From CAYOHG01 sp964465125 (GTDB lineage: Bacteria; Planctomycetota; Phycisphaerae; UBA1845; Fen-1342), in the NCBI GenBank assembly GCA_964465125.1, contig CAYXIO010000012.1:1-64000 (forward strand): 64,000 nt of DNA, in the 5' to 3' direction. The notes under the pieces were generated by a model that saw nothing but the letters and a program-made list of their open reading frames with translations, was not told the origin of the DNA and searched no databases. A program made the translations under genes and the position numbers. Below, piece by piece: positions 24,818 to 33,328 of this stretch. Position 1 is the first letter of the stretch. Every line of letters begins with the position of its first letter.

Positions 24818-27112
24818 CTAATCCGAGCGCCACACCTCGCTCGGCCGCAGCGTCACGGCGCGGCCGCTAATGAGCGCCTCCAGCGGTCGTTGCCCGTGGT
24901 GCTCAATCACGGTCCGCTCGGCGGTGATCTCCACTCGCAGCGGCTGCTCCTCCCACACCAGCGGGAATCGCACCGCCCGCCACTGCCTCGGCAGCGCCGG
25001 CGCAAGCGTCAGGACTTCAGACTGCATCCGCGTGCGGAAACCGGCGAAGCCGCAGATCGCGACCAGCCAGTTCGCGCCGGCACAGGCCGCGTGAATGCCC
25101 TCGGCGGCTTCGTTGGGCTGCAAGTCGAGCCCGACCGTATCGCGCCACATCCGCCAGGCTTCGTCGTGACGGCCGATCCAGCTTGCGATGATGGCGTGCA
25201 TCGACTTGCTGAGACTCGAATCGTGCGAAGTGAGCGGCTCGTACACGTCGTACGCGACGCGCATCTGCGTTGCGTGGTATTCCTGCGGAAACGTCGCGAG
25301 AAGCTGAATCACGTCGCCCTGCTTGAGCACGCGGCTGCGGTAGAGACGCTCCTGGCTGACCGTCGCGCCCAGCCGCTTGGAACGATCCGGCCAGCAGCGC
25401 TGGAAATCCAGCGGCTCGTAGTCGAAGAAATCGTCGGATTGCAGGATGAGCTGCCGGCCCGCGTCGTAGGGCACGCGCAGCTTCCCGGCGATCTCAGCAA
25501 AGCGGTCGAATTCGCCGTCGCCGATCGCCAGCGCGCGGCGCAGCTCCGCCGCGGCATCGGGATCCAGGCGCGTGAGCTTCTCGAACGCCCGCGGCGCGAG
25601 CGCGAGCGCCAACGACGCCATGCGATTCGTGTAGGCGTTGTTGCGCGAGAACGGCGTGTATTCGTCCGGCCCCATGACCATCAGCATGTCGTAGCCGTCG
25701 CGGTCGGGGTTGTGGGTGACGCGCTCGCACCAGTAGCGCGCGGTTTCCACGAAGACCTCGACGCACTCGCGCAGAAAACCTCCGTCGTCGGGGTTCGCCA
25801 GATGCGCGTGCCACAACCCATACGCCACGTCCGCAGTCACGTGCACCTCGTGGTCGGCATACTGCCAGTTCGGGCAGTTCTCGTCGCCGCTGGGCGCGCT
25901 CTCCCAGGCGTAGCGAGCGCCGGAGTAGCCGTAGCGGCGTGCGTTGCGGCGAGCGCCCGCGAGCGACACGGCCCGGAAGCGCGCCAGCGTCTGGCCGACC
26001 GCCGGGCGCGTGTAGAGAAACAGCGGGAGCATGAACAGCTCGGTATCCCAGAAATAGCGCCCGCAGTAGGCTTCGCCGGCGGCCCCCTTCGCATCGATCG
26101 CGCAGCGCGAGTCGCCCTCGACCACGGCACGCAGCAGGTGATAGAGCGAGACGCGCAGGCCGCGCTGGCTCTCGTCGTCACCTTCAATCTGCACGTCGGT
26201 CCGCGCCCAGCGCTCGGCCCAGACGGCGTCCGACTCCGCTGCGAGCTTCTCAAAACCGGCGGCCGTCGCATCCGACACGAAGCGACGGGCGTCGTCGAGC
26301 GGGTCGTTCGCCGTGTGACGCGAGGACGTGAGCGCGGCGATCTTCTCGACGCGCAGCGCGCCGCCGCGCTCCAGCGTGCCGCTGCCCGTGAGCGCAATCC
26401 AGCGGCTTTCCCGCTCGACGCGCCAACGCGTGTCCGGGCTGGAAGCCGCTCGTGCGGCGGCGGCGATGCGAATGTCGGAGTTGGTGCGGGCGCCAAGCGC
26501 AATCAGGCCGCGCTCGTCGCGAGTCTCGATATCGCCCAGATGATCAAAGCCGTTGGTCCGCACCGCCGCATCCAGTCCCGCGCGAAACCGCAGTTCGACC
26601 GGCGCTCCGTCCAGGTGCTCCAGCGTGAGCCGCAGGGCCATGACGTGGCGTCGCCTGGCGCTGATGAATCGCTCGAAGCGCGCCCGGAGCACGCCGCCGC
26701 CGCGCGTGTGCCAGGTGAATTCGCGGTGCAGCCGGCCGGTGCGCAGATCAAGCCAGCGGCGAAAGTCGCGGATGTCGCAGGCTTCCATGTCGAGGCGCTC
26801 GCCGCCGCACTCGACCACCAGCCCGTGGATCGCCGGCAGGTTGATCACCTCGTCGAAGCAGGTCGGATGCGGGCCGCTGACGCCGGGCAGGTAGGTTCCG
26901 ACGCGGCTCTTGAAGTCGGGGAACTTCTCGACCGTGACGTTGTCCATGACTCGCAGGTAGTCCACGTCCTGCGGATCGTCGCGGAGTCCTTCCTCGAGCG
27001 CGGCGCGCTGCTGAAGCGTGCCCGAGCCGATCGCAAAGAGCCCCTCGTAGTGGCGGTTGGTGCGGACGTCGAATGCCGTCTCCACGATCGTCCAGGGGTC
27101 AGCGGGGGACAC
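24818..27112 (-). CDS. Glycoside hydrolase family 65 (disaccharide phosphorylase-like)
   Basis: 764-aa GH65 protein. Members reversibly phosphorolyse alpha-glucosides such as maltose, trehalose or kojibiose. An N-terminal beta-sandwich domain is followed by a linker and an (alpha/alpha)6 barrel containing YFWDTELF and YAWESAPSGDE. The general acid Glu484 lies in VMGPDEYTPFSRNNAYTN. The exact disaccharide cannot be read. A GTG at 27112 with GAGGAG 5 nt upstream is chosen over the ATG at 27142, which lacks an SD and adds ten unlikely residues. It diverges from the ppsR gene across about 100 bp. Confidence 0.92.
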   Translation of the reverse strand: MSPADPWTIVETAFDVRTNRHYEGLFAIGSGTLQQRAALEEGLRDDPQDVDYLRVMDNVTVEKFPDFKSRVGTYLPGVSGPHPTCFDEVINLPAIHGLVVECGGERLDMEACDIRDFRRWLDLRTGRLHREFTWHTRGGGVLRARFERFISARRRHVMALRLTLEHLDGAPVELRFRAGLDAAVRTNGFDHLGDIETRDERGLIALGARTNSDIRIAAAARAASSPDTRWRVERESRWIALTGSGTLERGGALRVEKIAALTSSRHTANDPLDDARRFVSDATAAGFEKLAAESDAVWAERWARTDVQIEGDDESQRGLRVSLYHLLRAVVEGDSRCAIDAKGAAGEAYCGRYFWDTELFMLPLFLYTRPAVGQTLARFRAVSLAGARRNARRYGYSGARYAWESAPSGDENCPNWQYADHEVHVTADVAYGLWHAHLANPDDGGFLRECVEVFVETARYWCERVTHNPDRDGYDMLMVMGPDEYTPFSRNNAYTNRMASLALALAPRAFEKLTRLDPDAAAELRRALAIGDGEFDRFAEIAGKLRVPYDAGRQLILQSDDFFDYEPLDFQRCWPDRSKRLGATVSQERLYRSRVLKQGDVIQLLATFPQEYHATQMRVAYDVYEPLTSHDSSLSKSMHAIIASWIGRHDEAWRMWRDTVGLDLQPNEAAEGIHAACAGANWLVAICGFAGFRTRMQSEVLTLAPALPRQWRAVRFPLVWEEQPLRVEITAERTVIEHHGQRPLEALISGRAVTLRPSEVWRSD

Positions 27113-27212
27113 GGGTGCTCCTCGGTCGTAATGCCGGCCCATCTTCGCCGCGGCTACTCGCAGCGCTGACGCGGGCCGCGAATCGTCCTACGATGCCCCG
27201 CAGGAGCGTCCC

Positions 27213-28064
27213 ATGCCCACGCCCAAGCCGTTCCTGCTCTACCTCGTCTCCGACGGCACCTGCCGCACCTGCGAGCAAGTCGTGCGGGCCGTGCTGGTGC
27301 AGTTCGCCAACGTGCCGGTGCGCCTGGTTCGCAAGACCCAGACGCACGAGCCGGCCGCCGTCGAGCGGCTGGTGCGCAGCGCCGCGCGCACGCACGCGGT
27401 GGTTTTCTACACGCTGGTCGAGCCGTCCACGCGGGCCGCGATGCAGGAAGCCGCGCTGCGCTACATGGTACCGGTGGTCGACCTGCTCGGCCCGGTGCTG
27501 GGCAGCCTGTACGACCTGTTCAAGACCGCGCCGAGCGCCAAGCGCGGCATCCTGTACGAGTCGAACAAGGCCCACTTCGACCGCATCGACGCGGTGGAAT
27601 ACACCCTGCTTCATGACGACGGCTGCCGCATCCGCGATCTCGACCGGGCCGACGTGGTGCTGGTGGGCGTTTCGCGGACCGCCAAGAGCACGACCTGCTT
27701 CTACCTGGCCTACAGCGGCATCCGCGCCGCCAACGTGCCGATGGTATCCGACGCCGAGCTGCCCGCGGAGTTGATGAGGATCGATCCGCGGCGGGTGATC
27801 GGGCTGACCACCAATCCGTACCGGTTGCAGAGCGTGCGCGAGGCGCGGCTGCGCGGCTGGAACATGAACATCAACGATCAATACGCCAACGACAAGCAGA
27901 TCGCACGCGAGCTGCGGGCGGCGGACGAGATCATGAGAAAGCACGGCTGGCGCGTGATCGACACGTCGTACAAGGCGATCGAGGAGATCGCGCGCGAGGT
28001 GCGTCAAGTCCTCAGCGACGCGGGAATCCAGGCGGGCAACCGCGGCGAGCTCGGTGAGGGGTGA
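27213..28064 (+). CDS. ppsR: PEP synthase / PPDK regulatory kinase-phosphotransferase (DUF299)
   Basis: 283-aa bifunctional regulator of phosphoenolpyruvate synthase or pyruvate phosphate dikinase. The family phosphorylates a Thr of the target using ADP and removes it with Pi. Visible signatures are LVSDGT near the N-terminus, HDDG at about 134-137, and the nucleotide loop GVSRTAKST at 152-160, then YLA. The usual GVSRTSKTPT is slightly altered. CAGGAG precedes the ATG at 27213 by 6 nt. Whether the target is PpsA or PPDK cannot be decided; neither gene is in the window. The stop codon lies inside a GGTGAGG heptamer repeat. Confidence 0.9.
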   Translation: MPTPKPFLLYLVSDGTCRTCEQVVRAVLVQFANVPVRLVRKTQTHEPAAVERLVRSAARTHAVVFYTLVEPSTRAAMQEAALRYMVPVVDLLGPVLGSLYDLFKTAPSAKRGILYESNKAHFDRIDAVEYTLLHDDGCRIRDLDRADVVLVGVSRTAKSTTCFYLAYSGIRAANVPMVSDAELPAELMRIDPRRVIGLTTNPYRLQSVREARLRGWNMNINDQYANDKQIARELRAADEIMRKHGWRVIDTSYKAIEEIAREVRQVLSDAGIQAGNRGELGEG

Positions 28065-28078
28065 GGGGTGAGGGGTGA
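28053..28078 (+). repeat. Heptanucleotide tandem repeat GGTGAGG
   Basis: Three full units plus GGTGA. The stop codon of the upstream gene (28062-28064) lies inside it. A second short heptamer array (GGATTGA-type, two units) follows at about 28095. Confidence 0.7.
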
Positions 28079-28448
28079 CGGACGCAAGGACATCGGGATT
28101 GAGGGATTGAGGGGTTCTTCGCCCGGCGCGGCGCGTGGCGATTGCGGGTCCGTGGCACCGGTTTCCCGATCCGTACACCGCCGCGGGCCTTTGCGTCGCA
28201 CCGGCGCCCAGGCCCAGCCCTGTGGTGAGCACGATCCTGTAATCCGTGTCGCCGCCGTAGTCGTACGCAGCGCGATAATCCGCGTCCGGGAGGCCTCTGG
28301 CGCCAGCCGCGGACGCTGCGTCGGAAGCGCTATTGCCGGCCGCGCGGTGCGGGAAAAACGGCGCGGAGATCGGCCGATCCGCCGGTACAATGGCAACCTC
28401 TCGAGGCCGGGGGGCTCGTCCGTTCGGGCAAGCGAAGCGGGGAAGAAA
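28065..28448. other. Intergenic region upstream of the first sugar dehydrogenase
   Basis: About 380 bp. It begins with the heptamer repeats and contains TACAAT (28386-28391) as a possible -10 for the downstream gene, without a good -35. A minus-strand frame between about 28160 and 28330 reads as a protein-like Gly/Tyr-rich stretch but has no start or stop context supporting a gene. Confidence 0.4.
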
Positions 28449-31319
28449 ATGCTGATGCTCCTGCGCCGATGCTGCGCGGCTGGGTTGCTCGCGCTGCTGT
28501 CGCTCGCCGCCCGAGCGGAGTTGCCGCCCGGGTTCGGCGACGTGCTCGTCCTGGGCGGATGGAACCAGGCCGTCGGGATGACGTTCGCACCGGACGGGCG
28601 TCTCTTCGTCTGGGAGAAAGCCGGCCGCGTCTGGATCGTCCAGAACGGCGTGCGCCGGCCCAGCCCGCTGATCGACATCAGTGAAGAAGTCGGCGACTGG
28701 GTCGACTACGGGCTGATCGGGTTTGCGATCGATCCGGGTTTCTACGCGAACGGTTACATCTACCTGCTCTATGTGGTCGATTATCACCACCTGCTGTACT
28801 TCGGCACCGATCAATACAACCCGAACGCGAACTACTACGGCCACGACACGATCGGGCGCCTGACACGCTACACCGCCAACGCGGCCGACGGATTCTACAG
28901 CGTCGACCCGGACTCGCGCCTGATCCTGGTCGGCGAAGCGATGACGACGGGCTTTCCCATCTGCCATCGCTCGCACGGCGTCGGCTCGGTGCTCTTCGGC
29001 GAGGATGGCAGCCTGCTGGTGAGCTGCGGCGACGGAGCGAGTTTCGGCAGCGTGGACGTCGGAGGCTGGCAATCCGGCAGCAGCAACACCGCGCTGACCG
29101 ACGGCATCATTACTCCCAGCGAGGATGTCGGCTCCTACCGATCCCAACTCGTCAACTCGCTGAGCGGGAAGATTCTGCGGCTGGATCCGGCCACCGGCGA
29201 CGGGCTGCCGGACAATCCGTACTTTGATCCCGCCGAGCCGCGCGCGCCTCGATCGCGCGTGTGGGCGCTGGGGCTGCGCAATCCGTACCGGATGACCGTG
29301 CGGCCGTGGAGCGGATATGAATCCGGGCGGCATGACGGGCCGGGCTCGCTGTACCTGGGCGACGTGGGGTGGTACACCTGGGAGGACCTGCACGTCTGCC
29401 GCGCGGCGGGGGAGAACTTCGGCTGGCCGGCGTTTGAGGGCCTGGAGATCATGCCGAACTACTACGACGCCGACGTGGAGAACCTCGATGCGCCCAATCC
29501 GCTGTTCGGCCAGGGCGGCTGCACGCAGGCGTATTTCTATTTCCGGGACCTGATCCGGCAGGATGTCGCGAACGACCAGCCGGAATTCCCGAACCCGTGC
29601 GATTCGGGCGTGCAGATTCCTGACGAGATTGCGCACTTTGAGCATACGCGCCCCGTGGTCGAATGGGGCCATGGCGCCGGTCCGTCCCGAACGGGCGTCT
29701 TTGTGGGCAACGATGCGGCCGTGATCCGGCTGGATGATCCGGATTCGCCCGTCACCGGACCCAACTTTGGGGGCAGCACCAGCACGGGCGGCGCGTGGTA
29801 CACGGGCGATGCATTTCCCTCGGAATACCACGATACCTATTTCCACGGCGACTACGGCGCCGGGTGGATCCGCAACTTCGTGTTTGACGAAGAGGACCGC
29901 CCGCTGGAAGTTCGAGACTTTGCCAGCGCGGGAACCGCGGCCGTCGTGTGCCTGGCGGTCAGCCCCGTGGATGGGGGTCTCTACTATCTGGGGTACGACG
30001 ACGTGGGTGCGTCCGAGCTGCGCCGCATCGGCTACTACCCGGACAATCTGCCACCCGTGGCCGCTGCGCAGGTCTCGCCGTATTACGGTCCTGGGCCGCT
30101 GACGGTTCAGTTCGACACCGTCGGGTCGTCCGACCCGGAAGGGTTCGGCCTGACGTACGAGTGGAGCTTCGGCGATTTCACGCCACCGAGCCGGATTCCG
30201 AATCCGGTGCACGTCTACCCGAGCGAAGACATCACGCAGCAAGGCAGCATCATTGCGAGGGTGTTCGAGCTCGATCCGCCGGGGTCGCAGGGCAGCGGCA
30301 ATCACGATCCGGAGGTCCTGCGCGACGGGGATTACCCGCCGACCGGCAGTCCCAGCAGTACGCGGCAGTTCGACACGTTTCACAACGGCGAGCAGGGCAA
30401 CACCGACTGGATCGGATATGAGTTTTCGCAGGTCCACACGTTTCGCGCGCTCGTGCTTCAGGAGGGGCTGCATCTTTCCAACGGCGGGTGGTTTGACGCG
30501 ATGCGCGTCCAGGTTCGACAGTCCGGCGTGTGGTGGGACGCCGGCGGCATGGTTTCTCGGCCGGTGTATCCGGGAAACAACGGCGTCTCCTACGAGATGT
30601 TCGAGCTCAGCTTCGCTCCCCTTGCCGGCGACGCGATTCGGCTGGTCGCGAACCCCGGCGGCAGCGCGAACTTCATCAGCGCAGGCGAACTGCGCGTCAT
30701 CGCGGTTCCCCTCAACTCGCCCCCCGGTCCCAAGCGGTTCGATCCGCGGGTGACGGTCCGTGATCTCTTCGGCGCCCAAGCCACCGCGACCGCGCTCGTG
30801 TCGCTGAACAACACGCCGCCGGCGGTAACGATCCTGAGCCCGGTGGACGGCGCGCTGTACTCCATGGACGAGGATACGCCGCTCGACCTGCTGGCGGAGA
30901 TCAGTGACGCGGAGCATCCCCCGGACAAGCTGACCTGCGCCTGGCAGGCGATTCTGCACCACAATTCGCACACGCACCCCGGTCCGGTCGATCCCGAATG
31001 CCAGACGACATCGGTGATTTCACCGGCGGGCTGCGACGGCGAGGAGTATTCCTACGAGCTGCGCCTGGTGGTGACCGATTCGCACGGCCTGGCGACGACG
31101 CGCTCGGCGTTTCTCTACCCGGATTGCGACGGAGCCTCGTGCCCGGCGGACATCAATCGCGACGGCGCCATCGACCTGCTCGATCTTTCGCTGCTGCTCG
31201 CCGACTTCGGCGACACTGGCCCGCCGCACACGATCCCCGGCGACCTGGATTACGACGGCGACGTGGACCTGGACGACTTGTCGAGTCTGTTGATTGCGTT
31301 CGAGAACGGATGCGAGTGA
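28449..31319 (+). CDS. Secreted PQQ-type glucose/sorbosone dehydrogenase with PKD, discoidin-like and dockerin-like domains
   Basis: 956-aa exported protein. A signal peptide (about 1-23, ending ARA) precedes a six-bladed propeller of the soluble aldose dehydrogenase type (about 25-510). The propeller has FAPDGRLFVWEKAGR, the His-containing HRSHGVG / FGEDGSL segment, and GLRNPYRM, so it likely oxidises a sugar with PQQ. A PKD domain begins at about 520. A discoidin (F5/8 type C)-like stretch appears between its strands, and the PKD resumes near RVTVRDLFGAQATAT. The final about 58 residues form a Cys-bracketed dockerin-like tail. The ATG at 28449 follows GGGGAA. Paralogous to the next gene. 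Confidence 0.85.
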   Translation: MLMLLRRCCAAGLLALLSLAARAELPPGFGDVLVLGGWNQAVGMTFAPDGRLFVWEKAGRVWIVQNGVRRPSPLIDISEEVGDWVDYGLIGFAIDPGFYANGYIYLLYVVDYHHLLYFGTDQYNPNANYYGHDTIGRLTRYTANAADGFYSVDPDSRLILVGEAMTTGFPICHRSHGVGSVLFGEDGSLLVSCGDGASFGSVDVGGWQSGSSNTALTDGIITPSEDVGSYRSQLVNSLSGKILRLDPATGDGLPDNPYFDPAEPRAPRSRVWALGLRNPYRMTVRPWSGYESGRHDGPGSLYLGDVGWYTWEDLHVCRAAGENFGWPAFEGLEIMPNYYDADVENLDAPNPLFGQGGCTQAYFYFRDLIRQDVANDQPEFPNPCDSGVQIPDEIAHFEHTRPVVEWGHGAGPSRTGVFVGNDAAVIRLDDPDSPVTGPNFGGSTSTGGAWYTGDAFPSEYHDTYFHGDYGAGWIRNFVFDEEDRPLEVRDFASAGTAAVVCLAVSPVDGGLYYLGYDDVGASELRRIGYYPDNLPPVAAAQVSPYYGPGPLTVQFDTVGSSDPEGFGLTYEWSFGDFTPPSRIPNPVHVYPSEDITQQGSIIARVFELDPPGSQGSGNHDPEVLRDGDYPPTGSPSSTRQFDTFHNGEQGNTDWIGYEFSQVHTFRALVLQEGLHLSNGGWFDAMRVQVRQSGVWWDAGGMVSRPVYPGNNGVSYEMFELSFAPLAGDAIRLVANPGGSANFISAGELRVIAVPLNSPPGPKRFDPRVTVRDLFGAQATATALVSLNNTPPAVTILSPVDGALYSMDEDTPLDLLAEISDAEHPPDKLTCAWQAILHHNSHTHPGPVDPECQTTSVISPAGCDGEEYSYELRLVVTDSHGLATTRSAFLYPDCDGASCPADINRDGAIDLLDLSLLLADFGDTGPPHTIPGDLDYDGDVDLDDLSSLLIAFENGCE

Positions 31320-31481
31320 GCGCGGCTGCCGTCCCGGGCACCGACTTGCCCGGCGACGATCGTTCACGCTTCCCGCGGCGCGGCCGCCCGGCGCGCGACA
31401 ACGCATCGCATCCGCGGCCGCGGCCTTGTAGAATCACCATCCGTTCGGATCGTTCGGGCGTTTCCGTTCGGGGAGAGAGCC

Positions 31482-33248
31482 ATGCAACGCATGCTGCGTC
31501 TGTCGTTGTTCGCGTTCGGACTAGCCGCCCTGACCGCCTCGCCCGTGGCCGCGGCGTTGCCGCCGGGATTCACGGATCAACTGGCTGTGGGCGGCTGGGA
31601 TCTGGCGGTAGGGGCGCGCTTCGCTCCCGACGGGCGGATGTTCGTGTGGGAGAAGGGCGGGCGCGTCTGGACCGTGGTTAACGGCGTGCGCGATCCGCAG
31701 CCACTGATCGACCTCCGCGAGGAAGTCGGTAACTGGCGCGATTTCGGCCTGCTCGGCTTCGCCATCGACCCGGATTTCTACGACAACGGCTACATCTACC
31801 TGCTCTACGTCGTGGATTACCACCACCTGGTGTACTACGGCACGCCGGACTACGACCCCCAGGCCGACCAATACTACACCGATACGATCGGCCGCCTGAC
31901 GCGCTACACGGCGAACGGATCGGACGGCTTCCACAGCGTGGACTACAACAGCCGCACGATCCTGGTCGGCGAGTCGATCACCAGCGGCTTCCCGATCTGC
32001 CACCAGTCGCACGGCATCGGTACGCTCCAATTCGGCGAGGATGGCAGCCTGATCGCGGGCTGCGGCGACGGTGCGAGCTACGCGACGACCGACACCGGCG
32101 GCTGGATGTTCGGCAGCAGCAACACGGCGCTGACCGACGGCATCATCACGCCCAAGGAAGACGTCGGGGCGTACCGATCCCAACTGGTGGATTCGCTGAG
32201 CGGGAAGATTCTGCGGCTGAACCCCGTGACGGGCGACGGCCTGCCCGACAATCCGTTCTACGACGCCGGCGCGCCGCGCGCGCCGCGCTCGCGGATCTGG
32301 GCGCTGGGGCTGCGCAATCCGTTCCGGTTCTGCGTGCGCCCCGGCAGCGGCTCGACGAGTACGCCGGGCACGCTGTACATCGGCGACGTCGGCTGGAGCA
32401 CGCGCGAGGAACTCGACGTCTGCAAGTCGGCGGGCGCCAACTTCGGCTGGCCGGCGTTCGAGGGCATGACTCTGATGAACAGCTACTGGAACGCCGCGAC
32501 GGCCAACCTCGACGCTCCGAATCCGCTGTTCGGGCAGGGTGGCTGCACGCAGGAGTACTTCACGTTCCAGAACCTGATCATCCAGGAGACGCTGGACCCG
32601 AATCCGTCGTTTCCGAATCCGTGCGACGCGGGTCAGCAGATTCCGGCGAGCATCCCCAGATTCGTGCACAAGCGGCCGGCGATCGACTGGCATCACTCGA
32701 CCGGTCCGTCGCGTTGCAGCTACTTCATCGGTCAGAATCCGGCCTTCATCAACCTCGACGATCCGCAATCACCCGTGCCGGGCCCGCGCTTCGGCGGCTT
32801 TAGCTCTACGGGCGGCACGTGGTACGCTTCGAGCGAATTCCCCGCGGAATATCACGACACCTATTTCCAGGCGGACTTCGTTTCCGGCTGGATTCGCAAC
32901 TTCGTCTTCGACGCAGCCGACAACGCCGTGCTGGTCCGCGACTTCGCCCCGAACGCGACCGGCGCGATCGTGTGCCTGGCGGTGAACCCCGTCAACGGAC
33001 AGCTCCACTACGTCGCGTACAGCGAAGGGGGCGAGTCGCAGGTGCGGCGGATCGTGTACACGCCGCCGTGCTTCGCGGATCTGAACGACGACATGCTGGT
33101 CGACCTGCTCGACCTGTCGCTGCTGCTGACGAATTTCGGCGCGCTCAGCGGCATGCACTATGCCGACGGCGACCTGGATGCCGACGGCGACGTGGACCTG
33201 ATCGACCTTTCGAGCCTGCTGGTGCGGTTCGGGGACGAGTGCCCGTAG
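31482..33248 (+). CDS. Secreted PQQ-type glucose/sorbosone dehydrogenase, short paralogue with dockerin-like tail
   Basis: 588-aa exported protein. A signal peptide (about 1-24) is followed by the same six-bladed dehydrogenase domain as the upstream gene, with near-identical blocks such as GYIYLLYVVDYHHL, TDGIITP-EDVG and DSLSGKILRL. It lacks the PKD and discoidin parts and passes directly into the dockerin-like tail (CFADLNDDMLVDLLDLS ... DLDADGDVDLIDLS ... C). The ATG at 31482 follows GGGGAGAGA. The pair looks like a tandem duplication with domain gain or loss. It converges on the radical SAM gene. Confidence 0.87.
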   Translation: MQRMLRLSLFAFGLAALTASPVAAALPPGFTDQLAVGGWDLAVGARFAPDGRMFVWEKGGRVWTVVNGVRDPQPLIDLREEVGNWRDFGLLGFAIDPDFYDNGYIYLLYVVDYHHLVYYGTPDYDPQADQYYTDTIGRLTRYTANGSDGFHSVDYNSRTILVGESITSGFPICHQSHGIGTLQFGEDGSLIAGCGDGASYATTDTGGWMFGSSNTALTDGIITPKEDVGAYRSQLVDSLSGKILRLNPVTGDGLPDNPFYDAGAPRAPRSRIWALGLRNPFRFCVRPGSGSTSTPGTLYIGDVGWSTREELDVCKSAGANFGWPAFEGMTLMNSYWNAATANLDAPNPLFGQGGCTQEYFTFQNLIIQETLDPNPSFPNPCDAGQQIPASIPRFVHKRPAIDWHHSTGPSRCSYFIGQNPAFINLDDPQSPVPGPRFGGFSSTGGTWYASSEFPAEYHDTYFQADFVSGWIRNFVFDAADNAVLVRDFAPNATGAIVCLAVNPVNGQLHYVAYSEGGESQVRRIVYTPPCFADLNDDMLVDLLDLSLLLTNFGALSGMHYADGDLDADGDVDLIDLSSLLVRFGDECP

Positions 33249-33328
33249 CGCGGCCGGTTGAGCCGACAAGCCGTTTGACGCACCGGACGGCACGGTTGCT
33301 CGGTATCTCGCTCGGGCCGGACCCGGGC

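Noticed and set aside
28160..28330. Protein-like Gly/Tyr stretch (GLPDADYRAAYDYGGDTDYR) on the minus strand in an intergenic gap
   Set aside because: Could be a gene remnant, but there is no start or stop context and too little sequence to decide.
27099..30977. Minus-strand open frame of about 1290 codons across ppsR and the first sugar dehydrogenase
   Set aside because: Same antisense effect; no SD, signal peptide or domain.
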